DNA of 64,000 bases from an uncultured Oscillospiraceae bacterium (GCA_900540865.1 UQHH01000009.1:5527-69526); one strand, 5' to 3'. Positions 52,167 through 60,940 are shown, counted from the stretch's first letter. Made by a program: numbers and translations. The notes: generated by a model not told the origin, from the letters alone.

Positions 52167-52919
52167 ATGAAGATTATAATATCGCCCGCGAAGAAAATGC
52201 GTGTTGGCAATGATTTTTTTGAACCGCGCACGACGCCCCGGCTGCTTTCCAAAACCAAAATTCTACAGTCATATTTACAAAGCCTTTCCTATGACGAGCT
52301 TAAAAAATTGCTGTGCTGCAGCGACCGGATTGCAGAAGAAAGCTTCCGGCAGGTTCAAAAAATGGATTTGAACCGAAACCCCGCGCCCGCGTTGCTTTCA
52401 TACGTTGGAATACAATACCAATATATGGCGCCGCAGCTGTTTACTTTGGAGCAGTTTGCATACGCGCACAGCGGCCTGAGAATCTTATCTGGATTTTACG
52501 GACTGCTCAGACCCTTTGACGGCGTTGTGCCCTACCGCCTGGAAATGCAGGCAAAATGCCGGATAAGCTCCTGTAAAAACCTGTATGAATTCTGGAAGGA
52601 CGATTTGTTTCGGGCGCTTACAGAAGAGGACGATACCATACTGAACCTTGCTTCCGCCGAATACAGCAGGGCCGTTGCGCCGCATGCAGGCAACGGCTGC
52701 CGTTTTATTACGGCCGCCTTTTGTGAGCCGGCTGCCGGAAAGCTAATAGAAAAGGGTGTTTATGTCAAAATGGCGCGCGGTGAAATGGTTCGCTGGCTTG
52801 CGGAGAACCAGATAACGCAGCCGCGGGACGTAAAATGGTTTGACCGGCTGGGGTACCAATATTCAGACGCGCTGTCCAATGAAAAACACTATGTTTTTGT
52901 AAGAGAGAAAACCATATAA
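52167..52919 (+). CDS. yaaA: Peroxide stress protein YaaA
   Basis: YaaA (DUF328/UPF0246) limits DNA damage under hydrogen peroxide by reducing free iron in E. coli. The 250-residue protein starts with the family's IISPAKKM and carries the conserved LRILSGFYGLLRPFD and LNLASAEYSRAV. Length is close to E. coli's 258. It is downstream of DUF3783 and followed by a terminator. The palindromic promoter suggests stress regulation but the regulator is not here. Confidence 0.95.
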   Translation: MKIIISPAKKMRVGNDFFEPRTTPRLLSKTKILQSYLQSLSYDELKKLLCCSDRIAEESFRQVQKMDLNRNPAPALLSYVGIQYQYMAPQLFTLEQFAYAHSGLRILSGFYGLLRPFDGVVPYRLEMQAKCRISSCKNLYEFWKDDLFRALTEEDDTILNLASAEYSRAVAPHAGNGCRFITAAFCEPAAGKLIEKGVYVKMARGEMVRWLAENQITQPRDVKWFDRLGYQYSDALSNEKHYVFVREKTI

Positions 52920-52920
52920 A

Positions 52921-52958
52921 AAAGGACGGAGGCGTGCTTATGCCGCTCCGTCCTTTTT
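52921..52958. terminator. Terminator between yaaA and yitT
   Basis: AAAGGACGGAG / CTCCGTCCTTT with a 14-base loop and T-runs on both strands. It separates convergent genes. Confidence 0.85.
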
Positions 52959-52974
52959 AAGCTACTGTTAATTT

Positions 52975-53877
52975 TCAGTCGTTGGGACGCCGGTAGAAGT
53001 TCCCGGCGACCTGGTCGGTTTTCAGGATATTGATAAACGCTTTCGGGTCGACCTCATGCACCTTTTTTGTAAGCTTTTTCACTTGGTCGCCGGAGATGAC
53101 GGAATAAATCATTGTCCGCGGCGCGCCGTTATAAAGACCGGTTCCATAAAAAAGCGTCGCGCCGTGATGCGTAAATTCCTTGATATGCTCGTAGATTTCC
53201 TCCGATTGGTCGGAAATAATGAACAGCGTCGTGCGTTTATAGCGGAAATTCAGCATCTTTACCACCTGGGTGGACGCAAATTGAAAGATGATAGAATAAA
53301 GGGCTTTATCCCAGCCGAACAGAAGCCCCGCTACCGCGAGCATAGCGGCGTTGCCTATCAGGATGTAGTTCCATGCGTCCACATTGAGCTTGTCGGACAG
53401 CGCGACCGCGATGAAATCCGTGCCCCCGCTCGTAGCGCGGCCCATCAGGCAAAGGCTGATGGCAAAGCCGTTAATCAGCCCGCCGAAAATGCAGACGAGC
53501 AAAATGTCGTTTGTCAGAGGCATTGCGGGAATGACGTCCGTTAGCGTACTCGTCAGGACAATCATCAGGCAGGAATATAATGTAAACCGCTTTCCGATGA
53601 ACTTAAAGCTGATAATCACGGGAACGGCGTTGAGCAGGAAATTGATAAGTGAAAATGGAAGGGCCAGATGCAAAAACTGCTGCGCGCTGCGCTGAATAAG
53701 AAGTGTAAGCCCATTAAAGCCGCCTGGGAACAGCCCGCCGGCTTCCACAAAGCTTTTGATATTGATTGCCATGATAACGGACGCCGCGGCAATCAATAAA
53801 AGCCTTCTAATATGCTCGCGCGCGGACAGCGAATGAATTTCGTCCTCTAAAACACGCTTGGCCTTCCCCTTTTCCAT
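52975..53877 (-). CDS. YitT family membrane protein
   Basis: The 300-residue protein has about five helices in the DUF161 part (from LIAAASVIMAINIKSFVEAGG to VAGLLFGWDKALYSII) and the DUF2179 C-terminal domain with TLFYGTGLYNGAPRTMIYSVI and EVDPKAFINI. YitT family proteins occur in many copies in Bacillota and are of uncertain transport role. ATG at 53877 has GGAGGG seven bases upstream. Own promoter at 53947-53975. Confidence 0.9.
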   Translation of the reverse strand: MEKGKAKRVLEDEIHSLSAREHIRRLLLIAAASVIMAINIKSFVEAGGLFPGGFNGLTLLIQRSAQQFLHLALPFSLINFLLNAVPVIISFKFIGKRFTLYSCLMIVLTSTLTDVIPAMPLTNDILLVCIFGGLINGFAISLCLMGRATSGGTDFIAVALSDKLNVDAWNYILIGNAAMLAVAGLLFGWDKALYSIIFQFASTQVVKMLNFRYKRTTLFIISDQSEEIYEHIKEFTHHGATLFYGTGLYNGAPRTMIYSVISGDQVKKLTKKVHEVDPKAFINILKTDQVAGNFYRRPND

Positions 53878-53946
53878 ACCATACCCTCCAAAAAATCAGA
53901 TTATACTCAAGGCTGACACAGCCCCAAAGCCTAATATTGCGGTTTT

Positions 53947-53975
53947 ATTGTAGCATACCCGAATGCAGGGTTCAA
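53947..53975 (-). promoter_or_regulatory. Sigma-A promoter for yitT
   Basis: TTGAAC (53975-53970), 17-base spacer, TACAAT (53952-53947). Confidence 0.8.
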
Positions 53976-54028
53976 ATTCTAAAGCAGGCGGATGAACCCG
54001 CATCGCATACTAATAGAATACGGTATAA

Positions 54029-54895
54029 TCAACCGCCTGCCATCATTTTTTCCAGCACATTCCCGATGTCCGCGTTCAGGCAAAGGGAGCGGCCCGCGAT
54101 TTCATCCGGGCAATAAGCCTCGCCAAAATTCACGCAGGCATAAAACGACTTCTCATTTTGCGCGGTCATCCGCCAAAACGGATATTTGATGATAACCGGC
54201 GTATTTCCGCCGACGCCCAGCTCTAAAAATAGAATACGCTGCCCTTCGTGCCCGCGGAGAAACGCTTCATAGCGGGCGTTTGCCTCGTGCCAGCCCTTGC
54301 CCTCTACAAAAGAATAATCACAGCGCAGGTTCATTGTCATACGCGCGCCGCATACAGGGCAGTATGGGACAAGCTCTGCCGGCACGCGCATATCCTTCTG
54401 CCCTGCTATCATTTGTCGGACAGCCGCTTCGTTATCATACGTCTTGTCATGGCACGGCCTGCCGCATTGCCAAAGCCCGTAATCGCCCTGTGTATAAAAC
54501 AGGCGCTGTTTATCGAACCCGGCGAGCTGGAACTGGTGGTCAACATTTGTGGTGACGACAAAGTAATCCTTTTTATGAAGCATGGAAAGCAGGTCGCGGT
54601 AAGCTTTTCCGGCGGGTACGTCGTAGCGGTTCCAGTAAATATGGCGGCTCCAATACGCCCAGTATTCCTCCGGGGTACTGTATGGATAAAATCCGGCGGT
54701 ATACATATCCTTAAAATGATATTTTTCGATAAAATCCGCAAAATGCCGTTGAAACCGTTCCCCGGCATAAGAAAAACCGGCGGAGACGGATAAACCCGCC
54801 CCGGCCCCGACAACGACAGCGCGAGCCTCATCGATTTTAGCTTTCAGGCGCAAGCAGTCTTCGGTAGACGGCGTAATCTTCGTCCTTGAACACAT
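54029..54895 (-). CDS. Class M sirtuin (SirTM), protein ADP-ribosyltransferase
   Basis: The 288-residue protein has the sirtuin NAD motif GAGAGLSVSAGFSYAG, the TTNVDHQFQLAGF strand, and a four-cysteine zinc module (CGRPCHDK; CPVCGAR). The catalytic His of deacetylase sirtuins is altered in class M (here QGDYGLWQC), and these enzymes transfer ADP-ribose to a protein. Known SirTM genes sit next to a macrodomain gene, as here (59-base overlap). The lipoylation partners found in the Staphylococcus/Streptococcus version are absent. Confidence 0.85.
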   Translation of the reverse strand: MCSRTKITPSTEDCLRLKAKIDEARAVVVGAGAGLSVSAGFSYAGERFQRHFADFIEKYHFKDMYTAGFYPYSTPEEYWAYWSRHIYWNRYDVPAGKAYRDLLSMLHKKDYFVVTTNVDHQFQLAGFDKQRLFYTQGDYGLWQCGRPCHDKTYDNEAAVRQMIAGQKDMRVPAELVPYCPVCGARMTMNLRCDYSFVEGKGWHEANARYEAFLRGHEGQRILFLELGVGGNTPVIIKYPFWRMTAQNEKSFYACVNFGEAYCPDEIAGRSLCLNADIGNVLEKMMAGG

Positions 54896-55619
54896 TGAAT
54901 ATCACCTCGATTTCCGCCTGTGCCCGGCTTAAATAGCCGGCAACTGTTTTGACCGCGATTTCCGCCGCCAGCGTGTTTGGAAAATAGAACTCACCGGTTG
55001 AGATACAGCAAAACGCAACAGATTTGATATGGTTTTGTTTCGCAAGCTCCAGACAGGAGCGGTAGCAGGACGCAAGCAGCCGGCAGTCCCCGTCATCCGG
55101 TTCGCCGGAAATAACCGGGCCTACCGTATGCAGAACATAATCACAGGGAAGGTTGAAGGCGGGCGTCAAAGCCGCCTGCCCGGTGGGCATACCGTTTTTT
55201 CGATTGCGCATAAGCTGTGCGCAAAATAGCCTGAGCTGTATGCCGGCATAGGTGTGGATGGCGTTGTCGATACAGCGGTGGCACGGAACAAAGCAGCCGA
55301 GCATCGCGCTGTTTGCCGCGTTGACGATTGCGCCGGCCTCAAGCGTCGTAATATCACCCTGCCAGAGATAAACGCGCTCCCTGACAGGGGTTAGCTCCTT
55401 GAGGCTTGTTACCTTCTTTTCTGAAAGCGCTTCCCTGAGGTAATCGTCCTGCACCCGCAGCAGGCGTTCTCCTGCCGGAACAGGCGGACGAAGGTTCATC
55501 AGGGACCGGAGCAAACGCTTTTTTTCTTGTGCCGTTTCGGGGATTTCAATGCCCTGATAACGCGGCTGTTCCCTGATAAGCTCCTGTATCAGGTAATCCA
55601 AACGCTCCTGCTGTGTCAT
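54837..55619 (-). CDS. Zinc-dependent macrodomain hydrolase
   Basis: The 260-residue protein has a macrodomain core: QGDITTLEAGAIVNAANSAM, then the zinc-type insertion GCFVPCHRCIDN, and VLHTVGPV, IKSVAFCCISTGEFYFPN. Zinc macrodomains remove ADP-ribose from proteins and are paired with SirTM. An N-terminal ~80-residue extension (helical) precedes the macrodomain, as in the known proteins. It overlaps the sirtuin gene by 59 bases. Confidence 0.87.
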   Translation of the reverse strand: MTQQERLDYLIQELIREQPRYQGIEIPETAQEKKRLLRSLMNLRPPVPAGERLLRVQDDYLREALSEKKVTSLKELTPVRERVYLWQGDITTLEAGAIVNAANSAMLGCFVPCHRCIDNAIHTYAGIQLRLFCAQLMRNRKNGMPTGQAALTPAFNLPCDYVLHTVGPVISGEPDDGDCRLLASCYRSCLELAKQNHIKSVAFCCISTGEFYFPNTLAAEIAVKTVAGYLSRAQAEIEVIFNVFKDEDYAVYRRLLAPES

Positions 55620-55696
55620 ATTGCCTTCCCCGCTTTCATTCAGTCAAAAATGGTAAGCGGCGGGACCGCTGCACAGTCCCGCCCAGTATATGAGAA

Positions 55697-56494
55697 TCAG
55701 TCAAAGAAAAAACCGGCCGTCATATCGAGGTAATTATCTCCGCCGTAATTGGGATATTCCTTCTTTACCGCCGTTTTAAACTCCTCCGCGCTGCCGCTGG
55801 CCGCGCCAATTTCCTTCACCCTTTTGAGATACGCAAGCTTGGCTTCAACATCCTTTAAATCCTCCGGCGTGTAATGGGAGGTCAAAACCAGCATATAACC
55901 CTTTTCCAGATAACCCTCCAGCTGTTTTTCCATGGCCTCGGCGTGCTGTACGCCCGCTACGATAGAATGGCAGTCGTGTCCCAGCATATGGGTATAGACG
56001 GTGTTTATCTCCGGAATTTCAACATCGAACGCGTCTGGTGTGAGCGTTATATTGAATTCGATACCGCCGATTGTGATGGGCCCTTCTTTCAAATAATCGG
56101 TGACAGTATGGACGGCGCCGTCAAATATTGCTCCAAACGTTCCCGTGAAGCTTCCAATCAAAGCGTTCCCGCCGCCTGTGTGCGCATATTCATCCGCGTT
56201 TTTGGTGGCATATTTGCGCACGCCCGGCAAAAACGACGCGCCCGCCATATGATAGGCCAGCAGCATGCCCGAAACGTTCAGCCTGTTTTTCGCAAGATAT
56301 GCTTCCAGCTCCCTGTTATTGTCGAAAAAGCATGGCGATTCAATCAGGACGGCGTTTCCGTTTTTTTCGATAATGAACACCTCGTCGTCAATGAAGTCGT
56401 TCGTCTTATAAGCGTGGAGCTTAACGGCGCCGAAATTGTAGACGTTCATTTCGCCCTTTGTGAGTGTAATTTTTTCATATGTGTTTTTGTTCAT
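55697..56494 (-). CDS. Metallo-beta-lactamase-fold-like protein lacking the canonical histidine motif
   Basis: The 265-residue protein has MBL-like strands and turns (DEVFIIEKNGNAVLIESPCFFDNN; LLAYHMAGA in place of HxHxDH; TVYTHMLGHDCHSIV; LVLTSHYTPE with the late His). Only some ligands are left, so it may bind metal poorly. No substrate is evident. GGGAGG lies ten bases before the ATG at 56494. Its promoter and an 11-bp inverted repeat face the divergent hxlR gene. Confidence 0.65.
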   Translation of the reverse strand: MNKNTYEKITLTKGEMNVYNFGAVKLHAYKTNDFIDDEVFIIEKNGNAVLIESPCFFDNNRELEAYLAKNRLNVSGMLLAYHMAGASFLPGVRKYATKNADEYAHTGGGNALIGSFTGTFGAIFDGAVHTVTDYLKEGPITIGGIEFNITLTPDAFDVEIPEINTVYTHMLGHDCHSIVAGVQHAEAMEKQLEGYLEKGYMLVLTSHYTPEDLKDVEAKLAYLKRVKEIGAASGSAEEFKTAVKKEYPNYGGDNYLDMTAGFFFD

Positions 56495-56514
56495 TGCAGT
56501 TTCCTCCCGGAATA

Positions 56515-56552
56515 ATATTCAGGGGCCGTTGACTTTATTGTCCCCTGAATAT
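56515..56552 (-). promoter_or_regulatory. 11-bp inverted repeat over the MBL-like gene start site
   Basis: ATATTCAGGGG / CCCCTGAATAT, perfect, 16-base spacer. It covers the expected transcription start just after the -10 at 56553-56558. A likely operator, for instance for the divergent HxlR protein. Confidence 0.6.
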
Positions 56553-56581
56553 ACAATAAAGCTGTAGAGACAGTTTGTAAA
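56553..56581 (-). promoter_or_regulatory. Sigma-A promoter for the MBL-like gene
   Basis: TTTACA (56581-56576), 17-base spacer, TATTGT (56558-56553) on the minus strand. A sequence TTGACT-N17-TACAAT (56529-56557) faces the other way over the same bases. Confidence 0.55.
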
Positions 56582-56593
56582 GTAAGCACTTTT

Positions 56594-56622
56594 TTGTTTG
56601 GTAGTTACCACATAGATACGAT
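56594..56622 (+). promoter_or_regulatory. hxlR promoter with central palindrome
   Basis: TTGTTT (56594-56599), 17-base spacer, TACGAT (56617-56622). The spacer contains TGGTA-GT-TACCA (56599-56610), a candidate HxlR operator for autoregulation. Confidence 0.5.
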
Positions 56623-56717
56623 TGGACGGTTACTGATAAGAAACCATTGCAAAGCTATGCGCTTTCTTAAAGAATACGACTGTCAATTTCAATTTTCAAG
56701 AGATTTGAGGGATTTTT

Positions 56718-57041
56718 ATGGAACGTCCTGTATTGCCCGCGTGCCCTGTGGAGATGACGCTTTCCCTGATAGGCGATAAATGGAAGGTTTTAATCCTGCG
56801 CGACCTGCTGCCGGGTACCAAACGGTTTGGCGAGCTGAAAAAATCGATTGGCAGCGTCAGCCAGAAGGTATTGACCGCACAGCTGCGTGATATGGAGGAA
56901 AAGGGGCTTGTCTCCAGGAAGGTATACGCTGAGGTTCCGCCGCGGGTGGAATACACGCTGACCGACACAGGGTACAGCTTAAAGCCTATACTGGACGCCA
57001 TGGCAAGATGGGGCGAGGAATATAAAGAAAAAAACGTTTGA
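56718..57041 (+). CDS. HxlR family transcriptional regulator
   Basis: The 107-residue winged-helix protein has the HxlR layout: a Cys near the start (PACPVEMTLSLIGDKWKVLIL), the recognition helix region (RFGELKKSIGSVSQKVLTAQLRDME) and wing VPPRVEYTLTDTG. Members with a single N-terminal Cys respond to electrophiles or oxidants (YodB, HypR). GAGGGA lies before the ATG at 56718. Its likely target is the divergent gene. Confidence 0.9.
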   Translation: MERPVLPACPVEMTLSLIGDKWKVLILRDLLPGTKRFGELKKSIGSVSQKVLTAQLRDMEEKGLVSRKVYAEVPPRVEYTLTDTGYSLKPILDAMARWGEEYKEKNV

Positions 57042-57047
57042 AGATAA

Positions 57048-57089
57048 AACAAACCGGGGACGGCTGTGCTGCCGTCCCCGGTTTGTTTT
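57048..57089. terminator. Terminator between hxlR and the ABC permease gene
   Basis: AAACAAACCGGGGACGGC / GCCGTCCCCGGTTTGTTT, 18 bp perfect with a 6-base loop and T-runs on both strands; convergent genes. Confidence 0.92.
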
Positions 57090-57114
57090 TTAAGGTTTTC
57101 TTCGTCCCGGCGCG

Positions 57115-59499
57115 TTATTCCGTGACCAACGCGTAAGCTGAAATTTTGCGGATGCGCCAGGTGGTAAGCATGGAAAGAAGGTAGGAAAAAACAACGACGC
57201 CAACGCCGAAGCAGGCTACCCAAAGCGGGTCGACGATAAAACCGGCCTTCATTACGCCCGCGCCCTTCATAGCGACCGACATCAATGGATTCGTGCAAAA
57301 CGCGCCTAAAAGGCTGCCGGCTGCCGAGCCGAAAACGACGGGTATCATAAAGGTCAGGGAAAGCTGGTTCATCAGCTGAAAGGTCGTAAAGCCAATGGCC
57401 TTCTGGATACCAAGCTCCCGTTTACGGCGAATGACGGAGGAGCTTATCATAAAGTAAAGCACCAGCGCAACGACCATCAGCGTAATCACCAGCATGGCCA
57501 TCCCCATTGCGGCGACGATGTTCTGGTAGGAGGACATACCCTCCGCCATCAGCTTGTCGAAGTCGGAAAGGCTGAGTACCGTTTCTTTATCGAATTTGTC
57601 CTCCAGCTTTTCGATAAACGCGGCGGTTTCAGTTCCCTCATTGAGATAAATGTACAAAGCCTGTGGCTTAAAATCAGGGTTGAGCCGCTTGAAATCACCG
57701 GCCAGAATACAGGTGTTCGCACCGCCCATGCTGGAGCCGTTGGTGAGCCCCGTTACGGTAAAGGTTTCCGACTTATCGCCAAAGCCTGCCTTTACTGTAT
57801 CTCCCACCGTCTTCTCGAGCCGTTCGGACAGGATTCCCGCAAGCGCGATTTCATTCTTTTTTTCCGGATAGCGGCCTTCATAGACAAGGCGTGTTTCTTT
57901 CTCGTCATAGTCCTGCATGACATAAGCGGACACGTCAGTGTCATCAAGCTTGATTTTCACTTCGTCCAGATAGACGGTCTTGCGCACCTGCTCCATTGCT
58001 TCAATCGCTTTTATGGTTTCGGATTGGTTTTTTTCCGGGTTGAGCGTGGCGATTACATTCGTAATTTCCATGCCTGGAACCTCGGCAAAGGCTTTAGTAT
58101 CGACCGTTGTGTTGTAATACATGATGACGCCGAACGCCCCGGCAAATGAAACGGCTGCCAGAATCACCAAAATCATAATATTCTGCCTGATGTTCTGCAG
58201 AACCGATTTGATTCCCAACGTGAGCGGCAGAGGTCCTGACGCTCTGTCGAGCGGCAAGCGGTTGTGCTTGAATTTACGGGCCGAGCTCTCCCCACGCAGG
58301 GCGCTGATGGGATTGAGCTTTTTCACCCGCCGCGTGGCAAGCAGCACGACCAGCAGTATAATTAGCAAAATGACGATAAGCGCCGCAAAGCTGATAACGG
58401 GGTCGAAGCCCTGCTCCCACATAAGGCCGGACTGCTGTTCAAATACTGTGGCTACAGCGGGCAGCAGCGGATAGGAGAGCGCGATTCCCGCGATGCTTCC
58501 AACGCCCGCAATCAGGAGATATTGCAGCAGAAGGGAAAGCCCGATTTGCCTGCCGGTATATCCAATTGCCTTAAGGGAACCGATTTTCATCATGTCGTCC
58601 TCTATGCTGTTGACAATTCGGAAGCGAACCACAAGCAGGCAGACGGCAACGATTATCAGGGAGAACATGACCATCATGGCGGCCATCATCGTCGCCATCA
58701 TGCAGCGCGCCATTTCTATGAGCTCAATATCGATTGCCACCATCATGGAAGACATGTCGCCGGCAATCAGCGAAGCGGAATTGAGATTCATAAATTCACG
58801 AAGGCCGCTCTCGACGGCCGCGGAATTTTTCACCTCATCCAGCTTTGCAAATACAAGGTGAAGGTCGTACGCGGGATGATTCAAAATGCCGGAAACCTTC
58901 TGATAGGTCTCTTCCGGCAGGTAAAAGCTTATCAAGCCGGTATCCGCCGAGCTGAAAAAAATATCCTCCGTGTAGCCTTTTACCGTAAAGGTGAGCGACT
59001 TATCCTTGCCTGATGATTCGTCGGTATAATCAAGCGTTATTTTATCGTTGAGCTGATACCCGTAAACCGCCTTGAAAATATCCGGAACATAGACGGACAT
59101 TTCCCCTGAAGGCAGGTACTCTCCGGCATATTTCCATTTGGAAAGCTCCCGTTTCTCGTCCATGTTCTGGAATAAAATGGTGTGAGATTTTTCTTCCCCG
59201 CCGGTTACGACGCGCGAGCTGAGCCAAAGCGCATCGTTTACCTGTGTCTTTTTCACGTGTTGATTGCTGTCGATATAGCCTTTGACCTCATCAGAGTAGA
59301 TTGCGCCGGGAATCGCGTAGTAAGCGTCGGCAGGCGACAGCTCCTCTTTCAGGCTATTGAAAAAGCTGCTGTAATTGATTGCAACCAAAAGGCCCATATT
59401 GAGCAGAAGCGCCGATATTAAAAACATGACGACAAGGGTTACCGAAACAGACTTGGTTTTGCGGATATTCGCACGTGCGTGCATCCATAATTTTCCCAC
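57115..59499 (-). CDS. FtsX-like ABC exporter permease
   Basis: The 794-residue protein has an N-terminal helix (VTLVVMFLISALLLNMGLLV), a large extracytoplasmic domain, three helices, a second domain and a last group of helices with the FtsX pattern (RRKRELGIQKAIGFTT). Two FtsX domains in one chain are common in MacB-type and antimicrobial-peptide exporters. It lies four bases after the ATPase gene and is probably in the TetR operon. Substrate unknown; Bce-type or lipoprotein transport are possible. Confidence 0.9.
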   Translation of the reverse strand: MGKLWMHARANIRKTKSVSVTLVVMFLISALLLNMGLLVAINYSSFFNSLKEELSPADAYYAIPGAIYSDEVKGYIDSNQHVKKTQVNDALWLSSRVVTGGEEKSHTILFQNMDEKRELSKWKYAGEYLPSGEMSVYVPDIFKAVYGYQLNDKITLDYTDESSGKDKSLTFTVKGYTEDIFFSSADTGLISFYLPEETYQKVSGILNHPAYDLHLVFAKLDEVKNSAAVESGLREFMNLNSASLIAGDMSSMMVAIDIELIEMARCMMATMMAAMMVMFSLIIVAVCLLVVRFRIVNSIEDDMMKIGSLKAIGYTGRQIGLSLLLQYLLIAGVGSIAGIALSYPLLPAVATVFEQQSGLMWEQGFDPVISFAALIVILLIILLVVLLATRRVKKLNPISALRGESSARKFKHNRLPLDRASGPLPLTLGIKSVLQNIRQNIMILVILAAVSFAGAFGVIMYYNTTVDTKAFAEVPGMEITNVIATLNPEKNQSETIKAIEAMEQVRKTVYLDEVKIKLDDTDVSAYVMQDYDEKETRLVYEGRYPEKKNEIALAGILSERLEKTVGDTVKAGFGDKSETFTVTGLTNGSSMGGANTCILAGDFKRLNPDFKPQALYIYLNEGTETAAFIEKLEDKFDKETVLSLSDFDKLMAEGMSSYQNIVAAMGMAMLVITLMVVALVLYFMISSSVIRRKRELGIQKAIGFTTFQLMNQLSLTFMIPVVFGSAAGSLLGAFCTNPLMSVAMKGAGVMKAGFIVDPLWVACFGVGVVVFSYLLSMLTTWRIRKISAYALVTE

Positions 59500-59502
59500 C
59501 GG

Positions 59503-60261
59503 TTACCACCCCATTTCGCTTAGGAACGAAAGAAGCTTATCGTGGCGCTGCCTGTCGCCGCTTACGTATTTGCCCAAATCGCACTCCCCGCCAATGACGC
59601 CGTCCTTGATATACAGGATACGGTTGCCGCGCCGTGCGGAGGTCAGGTCGTGCGTTACCATGACGACATTCTGTCCCGCGTTGTTGACCTCAGTCAGGAC
59701 GTCGAGCACCGCTTTACCGGAGGCGGAGTTTAACGCGCCGGTCGGCTCGTCGGCAAATACGACCTTCGGACGGTTGATGAGCGCCCGTACGATAGCCGCG
59801 CGCTGGTTTTCACCGCCGGACAGCTGAGACGGGAATTTCTTCCATATATTTTCGCTCAGGCCGACCTTGGTAAGCAGTTCCTTTGCGTATGATACGATTG
59901 CCTTTTTATCTGTGCTTGTCAGCAGGCCGCCCGCAAGAATATTATCGAGAATACTCATGTTATCGAGCAGGAACATCTGCTGGAACACAAAGCCGCAGTG
60001 TTTCCTGCGGAAAACCGCAAGCTTGTCATTATTCATTTTTTCAATATCCGTATCGAAAAAACGGATATGGCCGCTTGAGGGACGGTCCATACCAGACAAG
60101 GCGTAAAGCAGGGTCGACTTGCCGGCGCCGGAAGCGCCCATGATTACCGTAAAATCCTTGTCGTAAATTTCGATATCCAGGTTTCTGATTACCTGCTGCT
60201 CCTGTGAACCGATTTGAAAGCTTTTGCACAGCTTATCGGTTTGAATGATTGTTTTTGTCAT
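59503..60261 (-). CDS. ABC exporter ATPase (MacB/LolD-like)
   Basis: The ~252-residue ATPase has Walker A (GASGAGKST), the signature LSGGENQR, Walker B VVFADEPTGAL and a H-loop (MVTHDL). The FADEPTGAL motif is that of MacB/LolD/BceA enzymes that work with FtsX-type permeases. ATG at 60261 has GGGAAGGG about seven bases upstream; an ATG six bases earlier is in frame. It lies between tetR and the permease, all leftward. Confidence 0.93.
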   Translation of the reverse strand: MTKTIIQTDKLCKSFQIGSQEQQVIRNLDIEIYDKDFTVIMGASGAGKSTLLYALSGMDRPSSGHIRFFDTDIEKMNNDKLAVFRRKHCGFVFQQMFLLDNMSILDNILAGGLLTSTDKKAIVSYAKELLTKVGLSENIWKKFPSQLSGGENQRAAIVRALINRPKVVFADEPTGALNSASGKAVLDVLTEVNNAGQNVVMVTHDLTSARRGNRILYIKDGVIGGECDLGKYVSGDRQRHDKLLSFLSEMGW

Positions 60262-60275
60262 ATCCATACCCTTCC

Positions 60276-60866
60276 CTAATTAATCTGGCTGCTTTTGCTT
60301 AAATTCTGAAAGCCATATGCCCCGCACAGGCCGTTAAATTGCGTCTGTAACCGTTCGATTAGCTGCGCCTCATCCATATCCATATAGCCCGTATTGAGCA
60401 TGACTGCCATACCGTAGGAATAAATAGACATGTCATAATGAAAGCGCAGCGCAGTATTTTCTGGTATTCCGTACTGCTGCGCCATTACCCTGATAATTTC
60501 AGGCGCGTTGACGTCATCTATGGACTGCCCTCCCCCGCCATGGCGTTCTTGCATATAGAGGTAGCGGAAAAGCTCCTTTTCTTCCTTTGCAAAGCTCAGG
60601 AAGCCAAGGCCGTATGCCATATAAGGCGAGTATGTACTGTTTGCCGTGAACCGCCTTACCTTGTCGGTATAGCTCCTCTCCGCTTCCTTTTTAAGCTCTG
60701 CCTTAAGCTCCTCCATGTTGCCAAACTCAGAATAAATCGGCTGTGTGGAGCAGCCAAGCTCTTTTGCGATTTTCCTGGCGTTTACCCCTTGATAGCCTTC
60801 TCTTCGCAAAATATTGGTTGCCGTCCTGATAATCGCGTCTCTTGTTATCCTTTTTTGCGACGGCAC
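60276..60866 (-). CDS. TetR family transcriptional regulator
   Basis: The 196-residue protein has an N-terminal TetR helix-turn-helix (YQGVNARKIAKELGCSTQPIYSEFGN) and a helical ligand domain. It heads an operon with the ABC exporter. Its promoter overlaps a double palindrome, which fits autorepression relieved by the exported compound. AGGAGGGGTG precedes the ATG at 60866. Confidence 0.92.
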   Translation of the reverse strand: MPSQKRITRDAIIRTATNILRREGYQGVNARKIAKELGCSTQPIYSEFGNMEELKAELKKEAERSYTDKVRRFTANSTYSPYMAYGLGFLSFAKEEKELFRYLYMQERHGGGGQSIDDVNAPEIIRVMAQQYGIPENTALRFHYDMSIYSYGMAVMLNTGYMDMDEAQLIERLQTQFNGLCGAYGFQNLSKSSQIN

Positions 60867-60884
60867 GCTTCACCCCTCCTTAAT

Positions 60885-60914
60885 ATAACGTTTGTTATTA
60901 TAACAATTGTTATA
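60885..60914 (-). promoter_or_regulatory. Double operator for the TetR operon
   Basis: ATAACGTTTGTTAT (60885-60898, arms ATAAC/GTTAT) directly joined to the perfect 16-bp palindrome TATAACAATTGTTATA (60899-60914). The transcription start falls in the second. Confidence 0.8.
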
Positions 60915-60940
60915 TTATCCGTTATTTCACGGGTTGTCAA
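60912..60940 (-). promoter_or_regulatory. Sigma-A promoter for the TetR operon
   Basis: TTGACA (60940-60935), 17-base spacer, TAATAT (60917-60912) on the minus strand. Overlaps the double operator. Confidence 0.85.
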
